This document shows positions 7,159 through 16,257 of a stretch of 34,113 nucleotides of DNA, piece by piece. The DNA is taken from the NCBI GenBank assembly GCA_012520235.1, contig JAAYOR010000032.1:1-34113 (forward strand). The letters run 5' to 3'. Source of the DNA: Fretibacterium sp. Lineage in GTDB: Bacteria > Synergistota > Synergistia > Synergistales > Aminobacteriaceae. Under the pieces are notes generated by a model that saw nothing but the letters and a program-made list of their open reading frames with translations, ran no database searches and had not been told where the DNA came from. The translations under genes and the position numbers were made by a program. How positions within the stretch are numbered: position 1 is the first letter of the stretch; every line of letters starts with the position of its first letter.

Positions 7159-9591
7159 ATGTTGGTATCCTGGAATCTTTTGAGCCAGTGGCTTGAGCTC
7201 TCCGCCACGCCTGAGGAAGCTGCGGAAAGACTGACGATGTCCGGTGCTGAGGTTGAAGGCATTGAGAGGCCTGCCGGCACGATGAAGGGCGTCCTCGTGG
7301 CGGAGGTGAAGAAGCTGGAGCCCCACCCGACGCGCGACCAACTGCTGCTCGCGGCCCTCGACCTGGGGGGCCCGGAGGCCCGCTGTGTCACAGGCGCTCA
7401 CAACCTGAAGGTCGGAGACCGCGTCTTTTACGCGCCTCCCGGCGCCGTGCTTCCGGATGGGACCTCCCTGGGCACACGCGACTTCGGCGGGGTCGCCAGT
7501 CAGGGGATGCTCCTCTCAGGGGAGGAGTTAAGCCTCTCTGAGATAGACGACGGTTCCGGCATCCTGGTCCTGCCTCAGGACGCTCCGCTAGGTACCGACG
7601 CCCGAACGCTCTATGGGCTGGATGACGTCGTCCTGGACGTCTCCATCACTCCAAACCGGGGCGACCTCCTGAGCCTGGCGGGCATGGCCCGAGAGCTGAA
7701 GGGGCTCTTCCCCGATTCCGTCCTGAAGACGGTTCTCCCCCCAACGCCCGGCAGCCTCAAGGAATGGCCTGTAGAATTTCAGTTCCAAAACATCTCCCTG
7801 CCCGACCCAGGCTGCCTCTGCTACCACCTGGGGCTGGCCACAGGTGTCCGCATCGGGCCGGCACCTCTGGAGGCGCGCGTGGCGCTGCTTCGCATGGGCA
7901 TGAGGCCCATCTCCAACGTCGTCGACGCGACCAACTACGCCATGCTGATGCTGGGGCAGCCCCTGCACGCCTTTGACCTCAACACGCTGCCGGCCCGGGA
8001 GATTACGGTGCGGGGCGCGGAAGAGGGCGAGAGAATCGTGACCCTGGACGGCAAAGACAGGCTTCTGACCTCCGAAGACATGCTGATAACCAGCGGAGGG
8101 ACCGCCATCGCTCTGGCCGGGGTCATGGGCGGGGACACCACGGAGATTCGGCCCGACACCCGCATCGTGGTCCTTGAGAGCGCCTGCTTCTCGCCCCGGC
8201 GCGTGGGGCACACCTCGCGCCGTCTGGGTATCCCCTCCGAGGCCGCGTTCCGCTTCTCCCGCACCGTGGACGCCACCCTCAGCTCCACGGCCGCGGACTA
8301 CGCCCTCTCACTGATAGCCCTCTGGAGCGGTGCTACGACCGGCTACAAAAAGATATCCGCCGTCAACTCGCTCCCAAAACCCACCCCTGTGACCCTCACG
8401 AAGCGGAAGCTGCGGGTCTATCTGGGCTGGGACGACATGGACGCGGCGAGTGATATCCTTGAGGGCTTCGGACTTCGCTGCACCGAGGGCGGAGAGGAGA
8501 GTCGGACCTTCCTGCCGCCCACAGCGCGCCCCGACATCTCCATCGAGGAGGACCTCATTGAGGAGATAGGCCGCTTCCGAGGCTACAACGACACCCCGGC
8601 CTCGCTCCCGGGCGAACCGGACCGTCCCGGTAACGAGGGGCCCAAGACTCGCCTGTCCGCAGAGCTGCGGGCTCTTCTGATCGCCAGAGGCTACCTGGAG
8701 GCTATGACCTACAGCTTCCTGCCCCTCTCGTTCCCTCAGAAGCTGTTCCTGCCGGAGGACGACCCGCGCGCGCATCCCCTGACCCTGGCGAATCCCATCA
8801 GCAAGGATCAGATAGCCATGCGCACGACTCTGATCCCAGGGCTTCTGAACGCCCTGAAGACCAGCGTCGCCTCCGGCTGGCGCGGGCCCGTCCGACTCTT
8901 TGAACAGGGCAGAGTTTTCCTGAGGACCGACGACGGGCATCAGGAGCACGACTGCCTTGCGGGGCTCGTCTTCAACGGCTCGGACCCGCGCACCCCCTGG
9001 AAGGAGAACGCGGAGGACTTCCTGAGCGTTAAAGCCGACGTCTGCGCCTTGCTGGAAACGCGTGGCCGCTTTGCCCGCTTCGTCCCCGGCTCGGAGCCCT
9101 TCGGGCACGCCGGCCAGACGGCACAGATTCAAACTCAAACTCAAAAAAACTCCGCCGGCGGAGCGCCCCAGGCCGTAGGGTTTCTGGCACGCCTCAAGCC
9201 CTCTCTGGAGCAGGACCTGGACGTGGGGAGCGCCGTGTACGTCTTTGAGCTGCGGCTTGAGGGCCTTGAGGAGAGCCTCCGCCCCGTCCTGAGACCCGCC
9301 AGCCCCTTTCCTGCCTCCTTCCGCGACATCTCACTGCTCGCGCCTCGGGAGAGACTTCAGGAGGAGGTCGCGTCCGACATCCGGGCCGCGGCAGGCGCGG
9401 ACGGCAAGCTTCTGGAGAGCGTGACGCTCTTTGACGTCTACGAGGGCAAGAACATCCCCGAGGGCTCCCGGAGCCTGGCCTTCTCCCTGGCCTATCGGGC
9501 CCCGGACCGAACCCTCCAGGACGCAGAGGTGGAGAAAATCCACCTTCAGGTGCGCGACACTCTGACCGAAAAAGGGTACAATATACGTTGA
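7159..9591 (+). CDS. pheT: Phenylalanyl-tRNA synthetase beta subunit
   Basis: The 810-residue beta subunit has the usual full length. Domains in order are the tRNA-binding EMAP/OB domain (about 40-150), the B3/B4 editing domain that removes mischarged tyrosine (about 210-390), B5 (about 410-480), the catalytic-like core (about 490-690) and the C-terminal ferredoxin-like anticodon-binding domain (about 715-810, SPFPASFRDISLL to VRDTLTEKGYNIR). Its ATG directly follows the pheS stop, and its ribosome binding site (GGGGAGGGA) lies inside the end of pheS. Confidence 0.97.
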   Translation: MLVSWNLLSQWLELSATPEEAAERLTMSGAEVEGIERPAGTMKGVLVAEVKKLEPHPTRDQLLLAALDLGGPEARCVTGAHNLKVGDRVFYAPPGAVLPDGTSLGTRDFGGVASQGMLLSGEELSLSEIDDGSGILVLPQDAPLGTDARTLYGLDDVVLDVSITPNRGDLLSLAGMARELKGLFPDSVLKTVLPPTPGSLKEWPVEFQFQNISLPDPGCLCYHLGLATGVRIGPAPLEARVALLRMGMRPISNVVDATNYAMLMLGQPLHAFDLNTLPAREITVRGAEEGERIVTLDGKDRLLTSEDMLITSGGTAIALAGVMGGDTTEIRPDTRIVVLESACFSPRRVGHTSRRLGIPSEAAFRFSRTVDATLSSTAADYALSLIALWSGATTGYKKISAVNSLPKPTPVTLTKRKLRVYLGWDDMDAASDILEGFGLRCTEGGEESRTFLPPTARPDISIEEDLIEEIGRFRGYNDTPASLPGEPDRPGNEGPKTRLSAELRALLIARGYLEAMTYSFLPLSFPQKLFLPEDDPRAHPLTLANPISKDQIAMRTTLIPGLLNALKTSVASGWRGPVRLFEQGRVFLRTDDGHQEHDCLAGLVFNGSDPRTPWKENAEDFLSVKADVCALLETRGRFARFVPGSEPFGHAGQTAQIQTQTQKNSAGGAPQAVGFLARLKPSLEQDLDVGSAVYVFELRLEGLEESLRPVLRPASPFPASFRDISLLAPRERLQEEVASDIRAAAGADGKLLESVTLFDVYEGKNIPEGSRSLAFSLAYRAPDRTLQDAEVEKIHLQVRDTLTEKGYNIR

Positions 9592-9629
9592 AGCATCACC
9601 CCTGCCGGGGCCTCAAGGAGGGTTAGGAC

Positions 9630-9905
9630 ATGGCGAACCTGGACCACCTGATAGAACAACTGGCGGAGCGCGTTGACACCATTCTGGAGGAGCGCGACGA
9701 GCTGTGGCAGGAGGTTGTCCGTCTCTCGGCATGTCTCGTCGAGTTCGATGAGACGTGCGTGCGACAGAACCGGGAGGCGTGCATTCTCCAGGAGAGAGCG
9801 CGGGAGGAGGGCCTGCTCCAGGCGCGGGAACAGGCCTCCATTGAGTCCAAGATCCAGGGGCTGAGCGATCGTCTGATTGCCCTCGTGAAGACCCAGAGAC
9901 TGTGA
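9630..9905 (+). CDS. Small coiled-coil protein upstream of zapA
   Basis: The 91-residue product is predicted almost entirely helical, with heptad-like spacing and many Glu/Arg/Gln residues (ERVDTILEERDELWQEVVRL). I do not recognise a specific family. Its place between pheT and zapA, 7 nt before zapA, and its short coiled-coil nature recall ZapB-like or TIGR02449-like cell division accessory proteins found beside zapA in other bacteria; that is inference from context. A GGAGG element lies upstream of the ATG. Confidence 0.7.
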   Translation: MANLDHLIEQLAERVDTILEERDELWQEVVRLSACLVEFDETCVRQNREACILQERAREEGLLQAREQASIESKIQGLSDRLIALVKTQRL

Positions 9906-9912
9906 GGGAGCC

Positions 9913-10185
9913 ATGAACCGGCCCCAGGACGTTCGAATCCGCCTCGGAAAGCGGACCTACAGCGTCAAGACTCCATTGGATGAGCGGACGATGGCGCGCC
10001 TCGAAGCTCTGATCCACACCGCCTCTCCTAAAGCGGAGGAACAGTTTATCGAGCAGGAGCATCTGCTGATGCTGACTTGCCTGAAGTTGGCCTATGATCT
10101 GGACACAGCTTCCCAATCCCTTTCTGAGCTCCTATCACGCCTGGAGGAGGAGCCCCGAGGCCAAGATAAGGAGAAACACTCATAG
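9913..10185 (+). CDS. zapA: ZapA-like cell division protein
   Basis: The 90-residue product has the ZapA layout: an N-terminal beta-rich head (VRIRLGKRTYSVKTPLDERTMARLEAL) and a long C-terminal helix for coiled-coil dimerisation and tetramerisation. ZapA binds FtsZ at midcell and bundles its filaments. Location downstream of pheT is a common arrangement for zapA in many bacteria. It forms a tight unit with the preceding coiled-coil gene, and a strong terminator begins at its stop codon. Confidence 0.75.
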   Translation: MNRPQDVRIRLGKRTYSVKTPLDERTMARLEALIHTASPKAEEQFIEQEHLLMLTCLKLAYDLDTASQSLSELLSRLEEEPRGQDKEKHS

Positions 10186-10213
10186 GGCGCGGGCTTATCC
10201 CGCGCCCCTTTTT
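10185..10213 (+). terminator. Strong intrinsic terminator after zapA
   Basis: A perfect 9-bp stem, GGGCGCGGG (10185-10193) with CCCGCGCCC (10199-10207), and a CTTAT loop are followed by CTTTTT. It ends the pheS-pheT-zapA transcript. Confidence 0.92.
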
Positions 10214-10280
10214 GCCGCCCAACCCCTTTCCCTGGAAAAACTAAAAAGGTGGATGGGCAGTAGTAAAAACCGATAAAAAT

Positions 10281-10299
10281 GCCATGATAAAAACATGGC
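10281..10299. promoter_or_regulatory. Short inverted repeat upstream of lipoprotein gene
   Basis: GCCATG and CATGGC flank a 7-nt A-rich loop in an AT-rich stretch between the zapA terminator and the lipoprotein ribosome binding site. It may be an operator or a chance palindrome. Confidence 0.25.
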
Positions 10300-10327
10300 A
10301 AAAACACGATCAAGGAGGCCGGTTGTC

Positions 10328-10849
10328 ATGAAAAGATTGAATTTGATAGGGTTTCTGTTCCTGGCGCTCCTCGCCACGCTGCTCTTCCTGGGAGGGTGCG
10401 GCGGGAGTGGGGACGGCAGGCCAGTAGGGCACGCGGCTGACCCCTCGCTCAACGAGATCGCCGGGACCTGGGAGGCGTCGGATGGGGCCGGAGAGATCAT
10501 ACTGGGCGAAATCGTGGTGCCCGTAACCTCCGTCCTGGTGAAGATGACCCTCTCACCGAGCGAGCCCCCTCTTCTCTCCTGTTCCTACGGTCTCAAGCCC
10601 TCTGACCTACCCCCGGGCCTCCTGCCCGACGCCCTCCAGAAGGAGCGGGAGTACCAGCGGGAGGATTTTTCGAAAATAGAAAAGGCCAAAGAAGGCGTCT
10701 TTATCTTCACCTTCAAAAAGACGTCCCAGCGCTCCGGCTCCATCACCTTCACCCTCCGTGATCAAAACACCCTTGACGTCGTCGAAAAAGGGACCAGGAG
10801 CCTCGGGGACGAGGTGAGGGAGCTGAAGTACCGCCTCTCTCGCATCTGA
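10328..10849 (+). CDS. Putative lipoprotein of unknown function
   Basis: The 173-residue product has a lipoprotein signal peptide: positive start MKR, a Leu-rich core, and a lipobox LGGC with Cys24 as the acylated residue. The rest is a beta-rich globular domain with no family I recognise; IAGTWEAS at its start resembles the opening strand of lipocalin-like or small copper-binding-type lipoprotein barrels, but this is weak. The start at 10328 matches AAGGAGG at 10312-10318 with 9-nt spacing; upstream in-frame ATGs lack a site. It stands alone between the zapA terminator and the chemoreceptor gene. Confidence 0.8.
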   Translation: MKRLNLIGFLFLALLATLLFLGGCGGSGDGRPVGHAADPSLNEIAGTWEASDGAGEIILGEIVVPVTSVLVKMTLSPSEPPLLSCSYGLKPSDLPPGLLPDALQKEREYQREDFSKIEKAKEGVFIFTFKKTSQRSGSITFTLRDQNTLDVVEKGTRSLGDEVRELKYRLSRI

Positions 10850-11044
10850 GCAGCCCCGTTTTTCTTCCCCCTCGCCCAAGGCGCCCGCCTCAAGAGCTGA
10901 CGAGTCGCTGATGGCCAGGACGGCCAGAGATGAGCGTAAGAAGAATGTAGGCTTCCACAGAACCCCAGTAATCCTGCAAGGCTAAAAAAGTCTTAGCGAG
11001 CAAGGCTCTTTGTGCAGATGCATCATTCAGGGAGGCTTAATAAG
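10850..11044 (+). other. Leader region of the chemoreceptor gene
   Basis: 195 nt without a gene. It contains a 24-nt-spaced direct repeat of GCAAGGCT (10976-10983 and 11000-11007) and several short stems, but no riboswitch class or promoter that I can name with confidence. Confidence 0.3.
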
Positions 11045-13204
11045 GTGTTCAGGAACATGAGGATTGCTTTGAAGTTATCGATGGGGTTCGCCCTGGTTTT
11101 GCTGGTGTTCATCATTGCCGTCGTGTTCGGCTGGTTCAGAATGACCGCGGTTCAGGAGGACAACCGTCTTCTGAGCAAGGTTTTAGACATACTGAATCTT
11201 TCGGCCGAGCTGTCCGATGAGGTATTTCTGACGCGCCTCAATATGAGCGAATATCAGAACACCGAAAAACCGGAAAGCCTCAAGGTGATCCGTGGCAGCC
11301 TGAACTCGTCGCTGGAACTCATCGCCAAAGGGGAGAAAATGTACGCGGAGGCTCCCCGCCTGACAGGGCTGAAGTCGCTGCCGGAGATAAAGGGCTTCCT
11401 CGCGGAGTACTCCCGGAACGTGGACGCCATTGAGAAAGTGGCGGAGGAAAAGGGCAGGACCGTTCAAGCTCTGCAGAAGGACTCAGAAGCGTTTCTGTTC
11501 TCTCTGGGAGAGATGATTGCCTCGCAGCATAAACTCATGGTAGAGGAGAGTGCAAAGGCCGAGCTTAGGATGATCATGAGGGCTGATCTTAAGGCTATAA
11601 TGCTGAGAGCCGAACAAATCTACATGGCCGAAGGACTGGTGACGCAAACGGGAGAGATTCGATACAGATATTCCTCAGCCATGCTCGACCGGGACACCAA
11701 AAAATTGGAAGAAGTCCTTCCTTTGGTGGAGGCAATCAATAGGGATTGCAAAAAACTTCACAGCATGACTTATCAGATAGATATCAAAGAGAAGCTGGAT
11801 GAGGCGATAAAACTGCTGGACGTCTTCTCCGCCGGGATCAAGGTTCTCGTGGAAGAGTACACCCAGATGAGCGAGCTGCATCAGGTCAGCCAGGTCTGCG
11901 GCGACAATCTGATGGCCTCCGTCAATAAAATGTACGCATTCTCGGAGGAGCGGGTTCGAACCCTCAGCGAGACCTCGGACGCCTCCCTGGGCTCCGCCAT
12001 CCTGACCCTACTCGCTCTGACACTCGTCTCCGTCGTCGCAGGTCTGGTGATCGCGTACCTGATCTCGCGAATGATCACGAAGCCGCTGGGGCACCTGGTG
12101 ACTCTGGCGGGGCGTGCGGGGCAAGGCGACCTGACGCTGACCCGCTCGGACCTGGACTACCGTAGTCGCGACGAGCTGGGGACGCTGTCGGATGCACTGC
12201 TGGAGATGATCGACGCTCAGCGCGCAACCGTGACGGAAACGATTGAGATCGTCGGGTTGAATACGGAGAGCGCGAACGCGCTGCTGGAGTCGGCGAGCCA
12301 AAGCCAGGAGTTCATGCAAGACGTGAAGGGCTCGGTAGAGAGCGTGGTGGCTCTGGCAGAGTCGAACTCCGCGTCGCTTCAGGAGAGCAACGCGGGGACG
12401 GAGGAGATGTCCGCGGCGTCCATGACGGCGGCTCAAGCCTCTACCGAGTGCGCGGAGTTCATCTCGCACACGACGGAGATCGCGAACAAGGCCGCGGAGA
12501 CGGTGCATGGGACGATCCAGGACATGGGGCTGCTTCAGAGGAAGACGCAGGAGAGTGGGGAGAAGCTCCAGGAGCTGGTGAACGCCGTGGAACAGATAGG
12601 CGGGTTTGTGGGCGTGATCACCTCCATCGCAGACCAGACGAACCTCCTGGCTCTGAACGCGGCGATTGAGGCAGCGCGCGCGGGTGAAGCGGGTCGCGGA
12701 TTCGCTGTGGTTGCAGAGGAAGTTCGCAAGCTTGCGGAGGAGTCGGGCCGCGCGGCAAACAACGTGAGGAGTCTGATCGATACGCTCCAAAGCGACGCGC
12801 AGGAGACGATGACGTCGAGCACGGAGACCTCGGAGCTTCTGACTCTGACGGTGAGCAAGGCGGACGAGGCGAAAAGCTCTCTGTCTGAGGCAATGGCAGA
12901 GCTCGACAAGGCGAACGACCGGATCCAGAACATCGCGGCGGTCGCGGAGGAGCAGGCGGCATCCAGCCGTGAGATCGCCACGGGGATCGACAATGCGACG
13001 AGGTCGACGGCGGATATGCTCCGGAACATGGAGCACATCCAGAGCGCGACGGACGAGACGACGAAGCTCGCAGATGGCGTGGCGGGACAGGCAAACGAAC
13101 TGGTGGAGCTTGCCCAACGCTTGAAGGACGTGCTGTCGCGCTTCAAGGTGACGGACGAGGCCGCCAGGGCAGCCAAAACCACACCCAAAGCGCTGAAAGG
13201 TTGA
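11045..13204 (+). CDS. Methyl-accepting chemotaxis protein
   Basis: This inner-membrane chemoreceptor of 719 residues signals through CheA/CheW. Layout: TM1 (about 12-32), a periplasmic helical sensor of about 280 residues (helical-bundle type, no Cache or PAS motif seen), TM2 (about 315-340), a HAMP domain ([15 protein letters not shown] to about residue 395) and a long cytoplasmic signalling coiled coil. The conserved hairpin tip ([20 protein letters not shown]) is intact. No NWETF-type CheR/CheB pentapeptide is seen at the C-terminus, which ends in a flexible Ala/Lys tail. GTG 11045 is favoured because GGGAGG (11030-11035) is 9 nt upstream; ATG 11057 or GTG 11012 are alternatives. No other chemotaxis genes lie in the window. 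Confidence 0.93.
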   Translation: MFRNMRIALKLSMGFALVLLVFIIAVVFGWFRMTAVQEDNRLLSKVLDILNLSAELSDEVFLTRLNMSEYQNTEKPESLKVIRGSLNSSLELIAKGEKMYAEAPRLTGLKSLPEIKGFLAEYSRNVDAIEKVAEEKGRTVQALQKDSEAFLFSLGEMIASQHKLMVEESAKAELRMIMRADLKAIMLRAEQIYMAEGLVTQTGEIRYRYSSAMLDRDTKKLEEVLPLVEAINRDCKKLHSMTYQIDIKEKLDEAIKLLDVFSAGIKVLVEEYTQMSELHQVSQVCGDNLMASVNKMYAFSEERVRTLSETSDASLGSAILTLLALTLVSVVAGLVIAYLISRMITKPLGHLVTLAGRAGQGDLTLTRSDLDYRSRDELGTLSDALLEMIDAQRATVTETIEIVGLNTESANALLESASQSQEFMQDVKGSVESVVALAESNSASLQESNAGTEEMSAASMTAAQASTECAEFISHTTEIANKAAETVHGTIQDMGLLQRKTQESGEKLQELVNAVEQIGGFVGVITSIADQTNLLALNAAIEAARAGEAGRGFAVVAEEVRKLAEESGRAANNVRSLIDTLQSDAQETMTSSTETSELLTLTVSKADEAKSSLSEAMAELDKANDRIQNIAAVAEEQAASSREIATGIDNATRSTADMLRNMEHIQSATDETTKLADGVAGQANELVELAQRLKDVLSRFKVTDEAARAAKTTPKALKG

Positions 13205-13231
13205 GCACAGCGATAGAAAAAGCGACGATGA

Positions 13232-13250
13232 GCGGGCCACAAAGGCCCGC
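13232..13250 (+). terminator. Hairpin after the chemoreceptor gene
   Basis: GCGGGCC (13232-13238) and GGCCCGC (13244-13250) form a perfect 7-bp stem with an ACAAA loop. The following CTGATTTTG is a poor U tract, so it is a likely but weak terminator. Confidence 0.55.
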
Positions 13251-13303
13251 CTGATTTTGATCTGGACTCAAACTTCGCACAAACTACTAAAAAAGGACTC
13301 ATT

Positions 13304-13412
13304 TCATGAACCGCGAACCACGCGAAAGACACGAAAAAAAACAAAAACTATAAACCACGGAAAACACGGAAAAGGAAAAACCACGGATGGACACGAATAA
13401 ACACAGATCCAA
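13304..13412. repeat. Degenerate intergenic repeat array (CCACGGAAAACACGG type)
   Basis: The plus strand reads as a degenerate array of short A-rich units: AACCGCG, AACCACGCG, AAAGACACG, AAACCACGG, AAAACACGG, AAACCACGGATGG, ACACGAATAAACACAG. The first array (about 3920-4055) carries the same units on the minus strand. A run based on TTTGAACTTTGAATTGTG follows up to the end of the GTPase gene. Similar arrays occur between genes in many unrelated bacteria. No coding capacity is apparent. Confidence 0.55.
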
Positions 13413-13445
13413 ATCCACTTTGAACTTTGAATTGTGATTTTGAAG

Positions 13446-14408
13446 TTACGATATCGACGGGGTGTCGCCGCAGTGCTCGGTCCAGAGGCTGCGTAAGAGA
13501 TCCGGAAGGTCCTCTCCGCCCCGGCAGATGACCACCAACCTGTGGCGTGCAGCCGGGCTGACGCTCTCCTCGGCGGCCTCTCTCAGCTCCGTCCCGCCGG
13601 AGGTCCCGTCCACATGCACCCAGCCCTCCATCCCCGGAGAGCGCAGGAAGCCCTTGATCCTCCAGATGTGTCCTTGTACGGCCTCGCAGAAGGCGCTCAG
13701 GGCCTCAGGCTCGTACTCCCCTTTGGCCTGGAGCACAAAGGTGTTCATCCGATAGGGAATCCCGCTGGTGGACGACTCCCCCTGATAGCCGTGGTTGCTG
13801 AGGCGCGAATCCAAAAGCTCCAGAGGGATCTCGGCGTAGGATGTGTCGTAAACGAAGGCGCCCGGGTTCAGCTCCCCTATCTTCTCGTGGATCTCCTCAA
13901 TTTGCTCCGGGGGGACCAGGTCGGTCTTATTGACGAGGATGAGATCGCTGCTCCGGATCTGGTTCTGGGTGGGCATGAGCAGCTCCACATAGTCCAGAAA
14001 GGTCTGGCTGTCCACCAGGCAGATGGAGCCGCGGTAGTCGTAAGGACGTTTGAAGTAGGGCGCCATCCGCTCCAGGATGCTGTTCATGGACGAGGGGTCC
14101 GCCATGCCCGAGTTCTCGATGATCAGGGTGTCGATAGGCTGTTCGGTGAACGCCTTGAGGGTGCGCATGAATCCGTCCTTCAGACAGGCACAGAAGATGG
14201 ATCCGTTGTTGATCTCCACCATCTTGACGTCCTGATCCTTCATGGTGCCTCCATCGATGCCGACGCTCCCGAACTCGTTGACGAGGAGGCCCAGACGCCG
14301 CCGGTCCGAATAGCCATCGATCAGGCGCTTGAGTAACGTCGTCTTGCCTGAGCCCAGAAATCCGCTGAGCAGATACAGTTGGATGGGTTGTTGTTCCATA
14401 TTGTTCAT
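13446..14408 (-). CDS. CobW/G3E-family GTP-binding protein
   Basis: The 320-residue cytosolic protein belongs to the SIMIBI/G3E GTPases that deliver metals or cofactors to target enzymes (CobW, UreG, HypB, MeaB relatives). Walker A is SGFLGSGKTT (15-24) and the guanine-specificity motif is NKTD (160-163). Where CobW proteins have a GCxCC metal motif this one has FCAC (C73, C75), after NNGSI. The C-terminal CobW_C-like half is present and degenerate. ATG 14408 is chosen because GGGAGG lies 5 nt upstream; a TTG at 14411 is also in frame. It is the last gene of the minus-strand operon, 36 nt after the lipoyl-domain gene, which suggests a chaperone or activator role for another operon product. 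Confidence 0.85.
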   Translation of the reverse strand: MNNMEQQPIQLYLLSGFLGSGKTTLLKRLIDGYSDRRRLGLLVNEFGSVGIDGGTMKDQDVKMVEINNGSIFCACLKDGFMRTLKAFTEQPIDTLIIENSGMADPSSMNSILERMAPYFKRPYDYRGSICLVDSQTFLDYVELLMPTQNQIRSSDLILVNKTDLVPPEQIEEIHEKIGELNPGAFVYDTSYAEIPLELLDSRLSNHGYQGESSTSGIPYRMNTFVLQAKGEYEPEALSAFCEAVQGHIWRIKGFLRSPGMEGWVHVDGTSGGTELREAAEESVSPAARHRLVVICRGGEDLPDLLRSLWTEHCGDTPSIS

Positions 14409-14444
14409 CAATACCTCCCGCTTCTAAATCTTTTGACGAACCCC

Positions 14445-14750
14445 TCACGCTCCCACAGCAATGTGGCCAAGGACGGAGGAGGCGTCAAACTCGTCGCCCT
14501 CCGCCACCAGGATATCGCAGAGCACGCCGGAGGCGGGGGAGGGCAGCTCCACCGTCATCTTCTCGACCTCTGCCTCACAAACGGTCTCACCCTCCGCCAC
14601 TGCGTCGTCCAGCGCCTTGAGCCAGAAGACGATCCCGGTCTTGAAGGTCATCTCCACCGGACGATCCTGGCAGGGACAGGGATTTTCAAGATCCTTTTTG
14701 GGCATGAGGAACTCCGGCACCGTGATGGGGACTTTTTTTATGTCTTTCAT
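14445..14750 (-). CDS. Stand-alone lipoyl/biotinyl-domain protein
   Basis: The 101-residue protein is a single lipoyl-type swinging-arm domain, resembling the E2 lipoyl domain of 2-oxoacid dehydrogenases (ETVCEAEVEKMTVELPSPAS). K64 in the EVEKM turn is the expected modified lysine. The tight turn and following PSPASG favour lipoyl over biotin attachment, which normally shows an MKM signature. The N-terminus is unusual, with a CPC pair (C25, C27). No E1, E2, E3, glycine-cleavage or carboxylase partner lies nearby, so it probably carries an acyl, sulfur or methylene group for an operon enzyme. GAGGAGGTGG precedes the ATG; the DUF5714 gene ends 13 nt upstream. Confidence 0.85.
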   Translation of the reverse strand: MKDIKKVPITVPEFLMPKKDLENPCPCQDRPVEMTFKTGIVFWLKALDDAVAEGETVCEAEVEKMTVELPSPASGVLCDILVAEGDEFDASSVLGHIAVGA

Positions 14751-14763
14751 TTAGGCCACCTCC

Positions 14764-15360
14764 TCAGGACGCTTTACGATAATCAGGATGGTAGGGACAG
14801 CGCACCCTGATGCACTCCTTGTTGTTATCGTGGAACTCGCAGACCACAGGCTCGTCGGGCAAATTCAGCTCCAGCAGCTCCCGGATGCGGGGAATGGCGC
14901 TGTGCAGCGCCCCGTAAACGGCCCGCTTGCAGCAGCGGGGGCCTCCCATGGCGGCCAGAGCCAGGAGCGCCTTGCCGGTCTCCTCGTTCCCGTAAGCCCA
15001 GGACTTAGTGGAGAGGGGGCTGGTGTCGGTGATGAGGCTCCAGAAGATGCCGACGCCCACCGCTGCACCGCAAGCGCCGAGGAAGCCGCAAGAGCCGCCG
15101 GGAACGCTCCGTCCCCGCTCCGTCGCCTCTTCCAGGTCTGCCCTCAGGGTCTCCTCGTCCCGGCCCTGGCGCTTGCGAACCTCGCTAAGCAGGAGGGCCG
15201 GCACCAGATAGTGGTGGATGGGGGCGTGTATGGGGAAGCTTTCGTGCTTCATCATTGCGGTAGCTCGGGCAGACAGGGGCTGGAACCCGGCGGAGGCTAA
15301 GTAGTCCAGACAGTCCCGCGTGATGACCTCAGCATACCGATCAAAAGTTTCGTCGTGCAT
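14764..15360 (-). CDS. Cys-rich DUF5714-like protein of unknown function
   Basis: The 198-residue soluble protein resembles DUF5714 members; no biochemical function is known to me for that family. It is rich in paired cysteines in conserved-looking contexts: GGSCGFLGACG, GGPRCCKRAVYGAL and, at the C-terminus, CEFHDNNKECIRVRCPYHP. That pattern would suit an iron-sulfur cluster or a metal/corrinoid site. A His-rich stretch IHAPIHHYLVPALLL lies near residue 45. The start at 15360 matches AAGGAGGA about 7 nt upstream; an upstream in-frame start at 15393 has no such site. It is followed closely by the lipoyl-domain gene. Confidence 0.75.
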   Translation of the reverse strand: MHDETFDRYAEVITRDCLDYLASAGFQPLSARATAMMKHESFPIHAPIHHYLVPALLLSEVRKRQGRDEETLRADLEEATERGRSVPGGSCGFLGACGAAVGVGIFWSLITDTSPLSTKSWAYGNEETGKALLALAAMGGPRCCKRAVYGALHSAIPRIRELLELNLPDEPVVCEFHDNNKECIRVRCPYHPDYRKAS

Positions 15361-15491
15361 CAAGATTCCTCCTTCATTACAGCTCTCTGCCAACTTTAGG
15401 CCTTTTTGTATCCATCTTTAGACGGTGCGTTTAGATTGTAAATCCAAGGACACGAACAAGCCATCCCAGACATTTCCTTGAGTCAAGATGC
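15361..15491 (-). other. Gap within the minus-strand operon
   Basis: 131 nt between the ABC ATPase stop and the DUF5714 start. It contains the DUF5714 ribosome binding site and some AT-rich sequence but no confident promoter or terminator. The last three genes could have an internal promoter here. Confidence 0.3.
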
Positions 15492-16256
15492 CTAAGCTAT
15501 AACAGCCTCCGAGGCCAGCAAATCCTGCACCTCCCGGCAAAGCCGGACAAAGGTGCCATCAAACCGGTCCCGCGGCCGACAGAGCGCTACGGGGATATCG
15601 GCCCGGATACGGCCCGGCGTGCGGCTCATCACCAGGATACGGTCCGCGAGCGTGACTGCCTCCTCCACATCGTGGGTTACGAACAGGGATGTCCCGTTCG
15701 TCTCCTTCATCAGGGAGAGGAACAGCTTGTGCATCTCCCTGCGGGTCAGCGCATCCAAGGCACCGAAGGGTTCGTCCATCAGCAGCACCCGCGGCCTCAG
15801 GATCAGCACGCGGGCTAAGGCCACCCTCTGCTGCATCCCCCCGGAGATCTGGCGAGGGAGATAATCGCCAAAGGACGCCAGCCCCACCTTCTCCAGGTAG
15901 CGGTTCACCTCCGAGTCCAGCGTTCCGCGAGGCATCTTTCGCCGCGCGCCAAAGGCGACGTTCTCCCGGACGGTCAGCCAGGGGAAAAGGGCATCCTCCT
16001 GAAACACCATGCACCGGTCCGAACCAGGGGCCGTGATCCGCTCTCCACCGATCTCAACATGCCCCGCATCGGGCAGGAGAAAGCCGGCGACAATCCGCAG
16101 CAGCGTGCTCTTGCCGCAACCGCTCCTGCCGAGCAGACACACCTGCTCCCCCTCCATGATGTCGCAGCTCACCCCGGAGAGCACTTCCAGGACATCTCCG
16201 CCGTTTCGGAACACCTTGGAGACACCCTTCAGGGAGAGGAGCGGCCGTCCGGTCAT
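15492..16256 (-). CDS. ABC transporter ATP-binding protein (SsuB/TauB/NrtD type)
   Basis: The 254-residue ATPase has Walker A GRSGCGKST (about 43-51), a Q-loop in MVFQEDALFPWLTV, signature SGGMQQR, Walker B VLLMDEPF, a D-loop (GALDALTR) and the H-switch in FVTHDVEEA. The EDALFPWLTVRENVAFG segment is typical of the nitrate/sulfonate/taurine/thiamine-precursor import subfamily. It energises uptake by the permease and binding protein encoded directly upstream; only 1 nt separates it from the permease stop. Confidence 0.93.
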   Translation of the reverse strand: MTGRPLLSLKGVSKVFRNGGDVLEVLSGVSCDIMEGEQVCLLGRSGCGKSTLLRIVAGFLLPDAGHVEIGGERITAPGSDRCMVFQEDALFPWLTVRENVAFGARRKMPRGTLDSEVNRYLEKVGLASFGDYLPRQISGGMQQRVALARVLILRPRVLLMDEPFGALDALTRREMHKLFLSLMKETNGTSLFVTHDVEEAVTLADRILVMSRTPGRIRADIPVALCRPRDRFDGTFVRLCREVQDLLASEAVIA

Positions 16257-16257
16257 G

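Noticed and set aside
10890-10960. Hammerhead ribozyme or c-di-GMP riboswitch in the chemoreceptor leader (CTGACGAG segment)
   Set aside because: The required GAAA and cleavage-site elements are missing, and no GEMM-type conserved blocks could be aligned.
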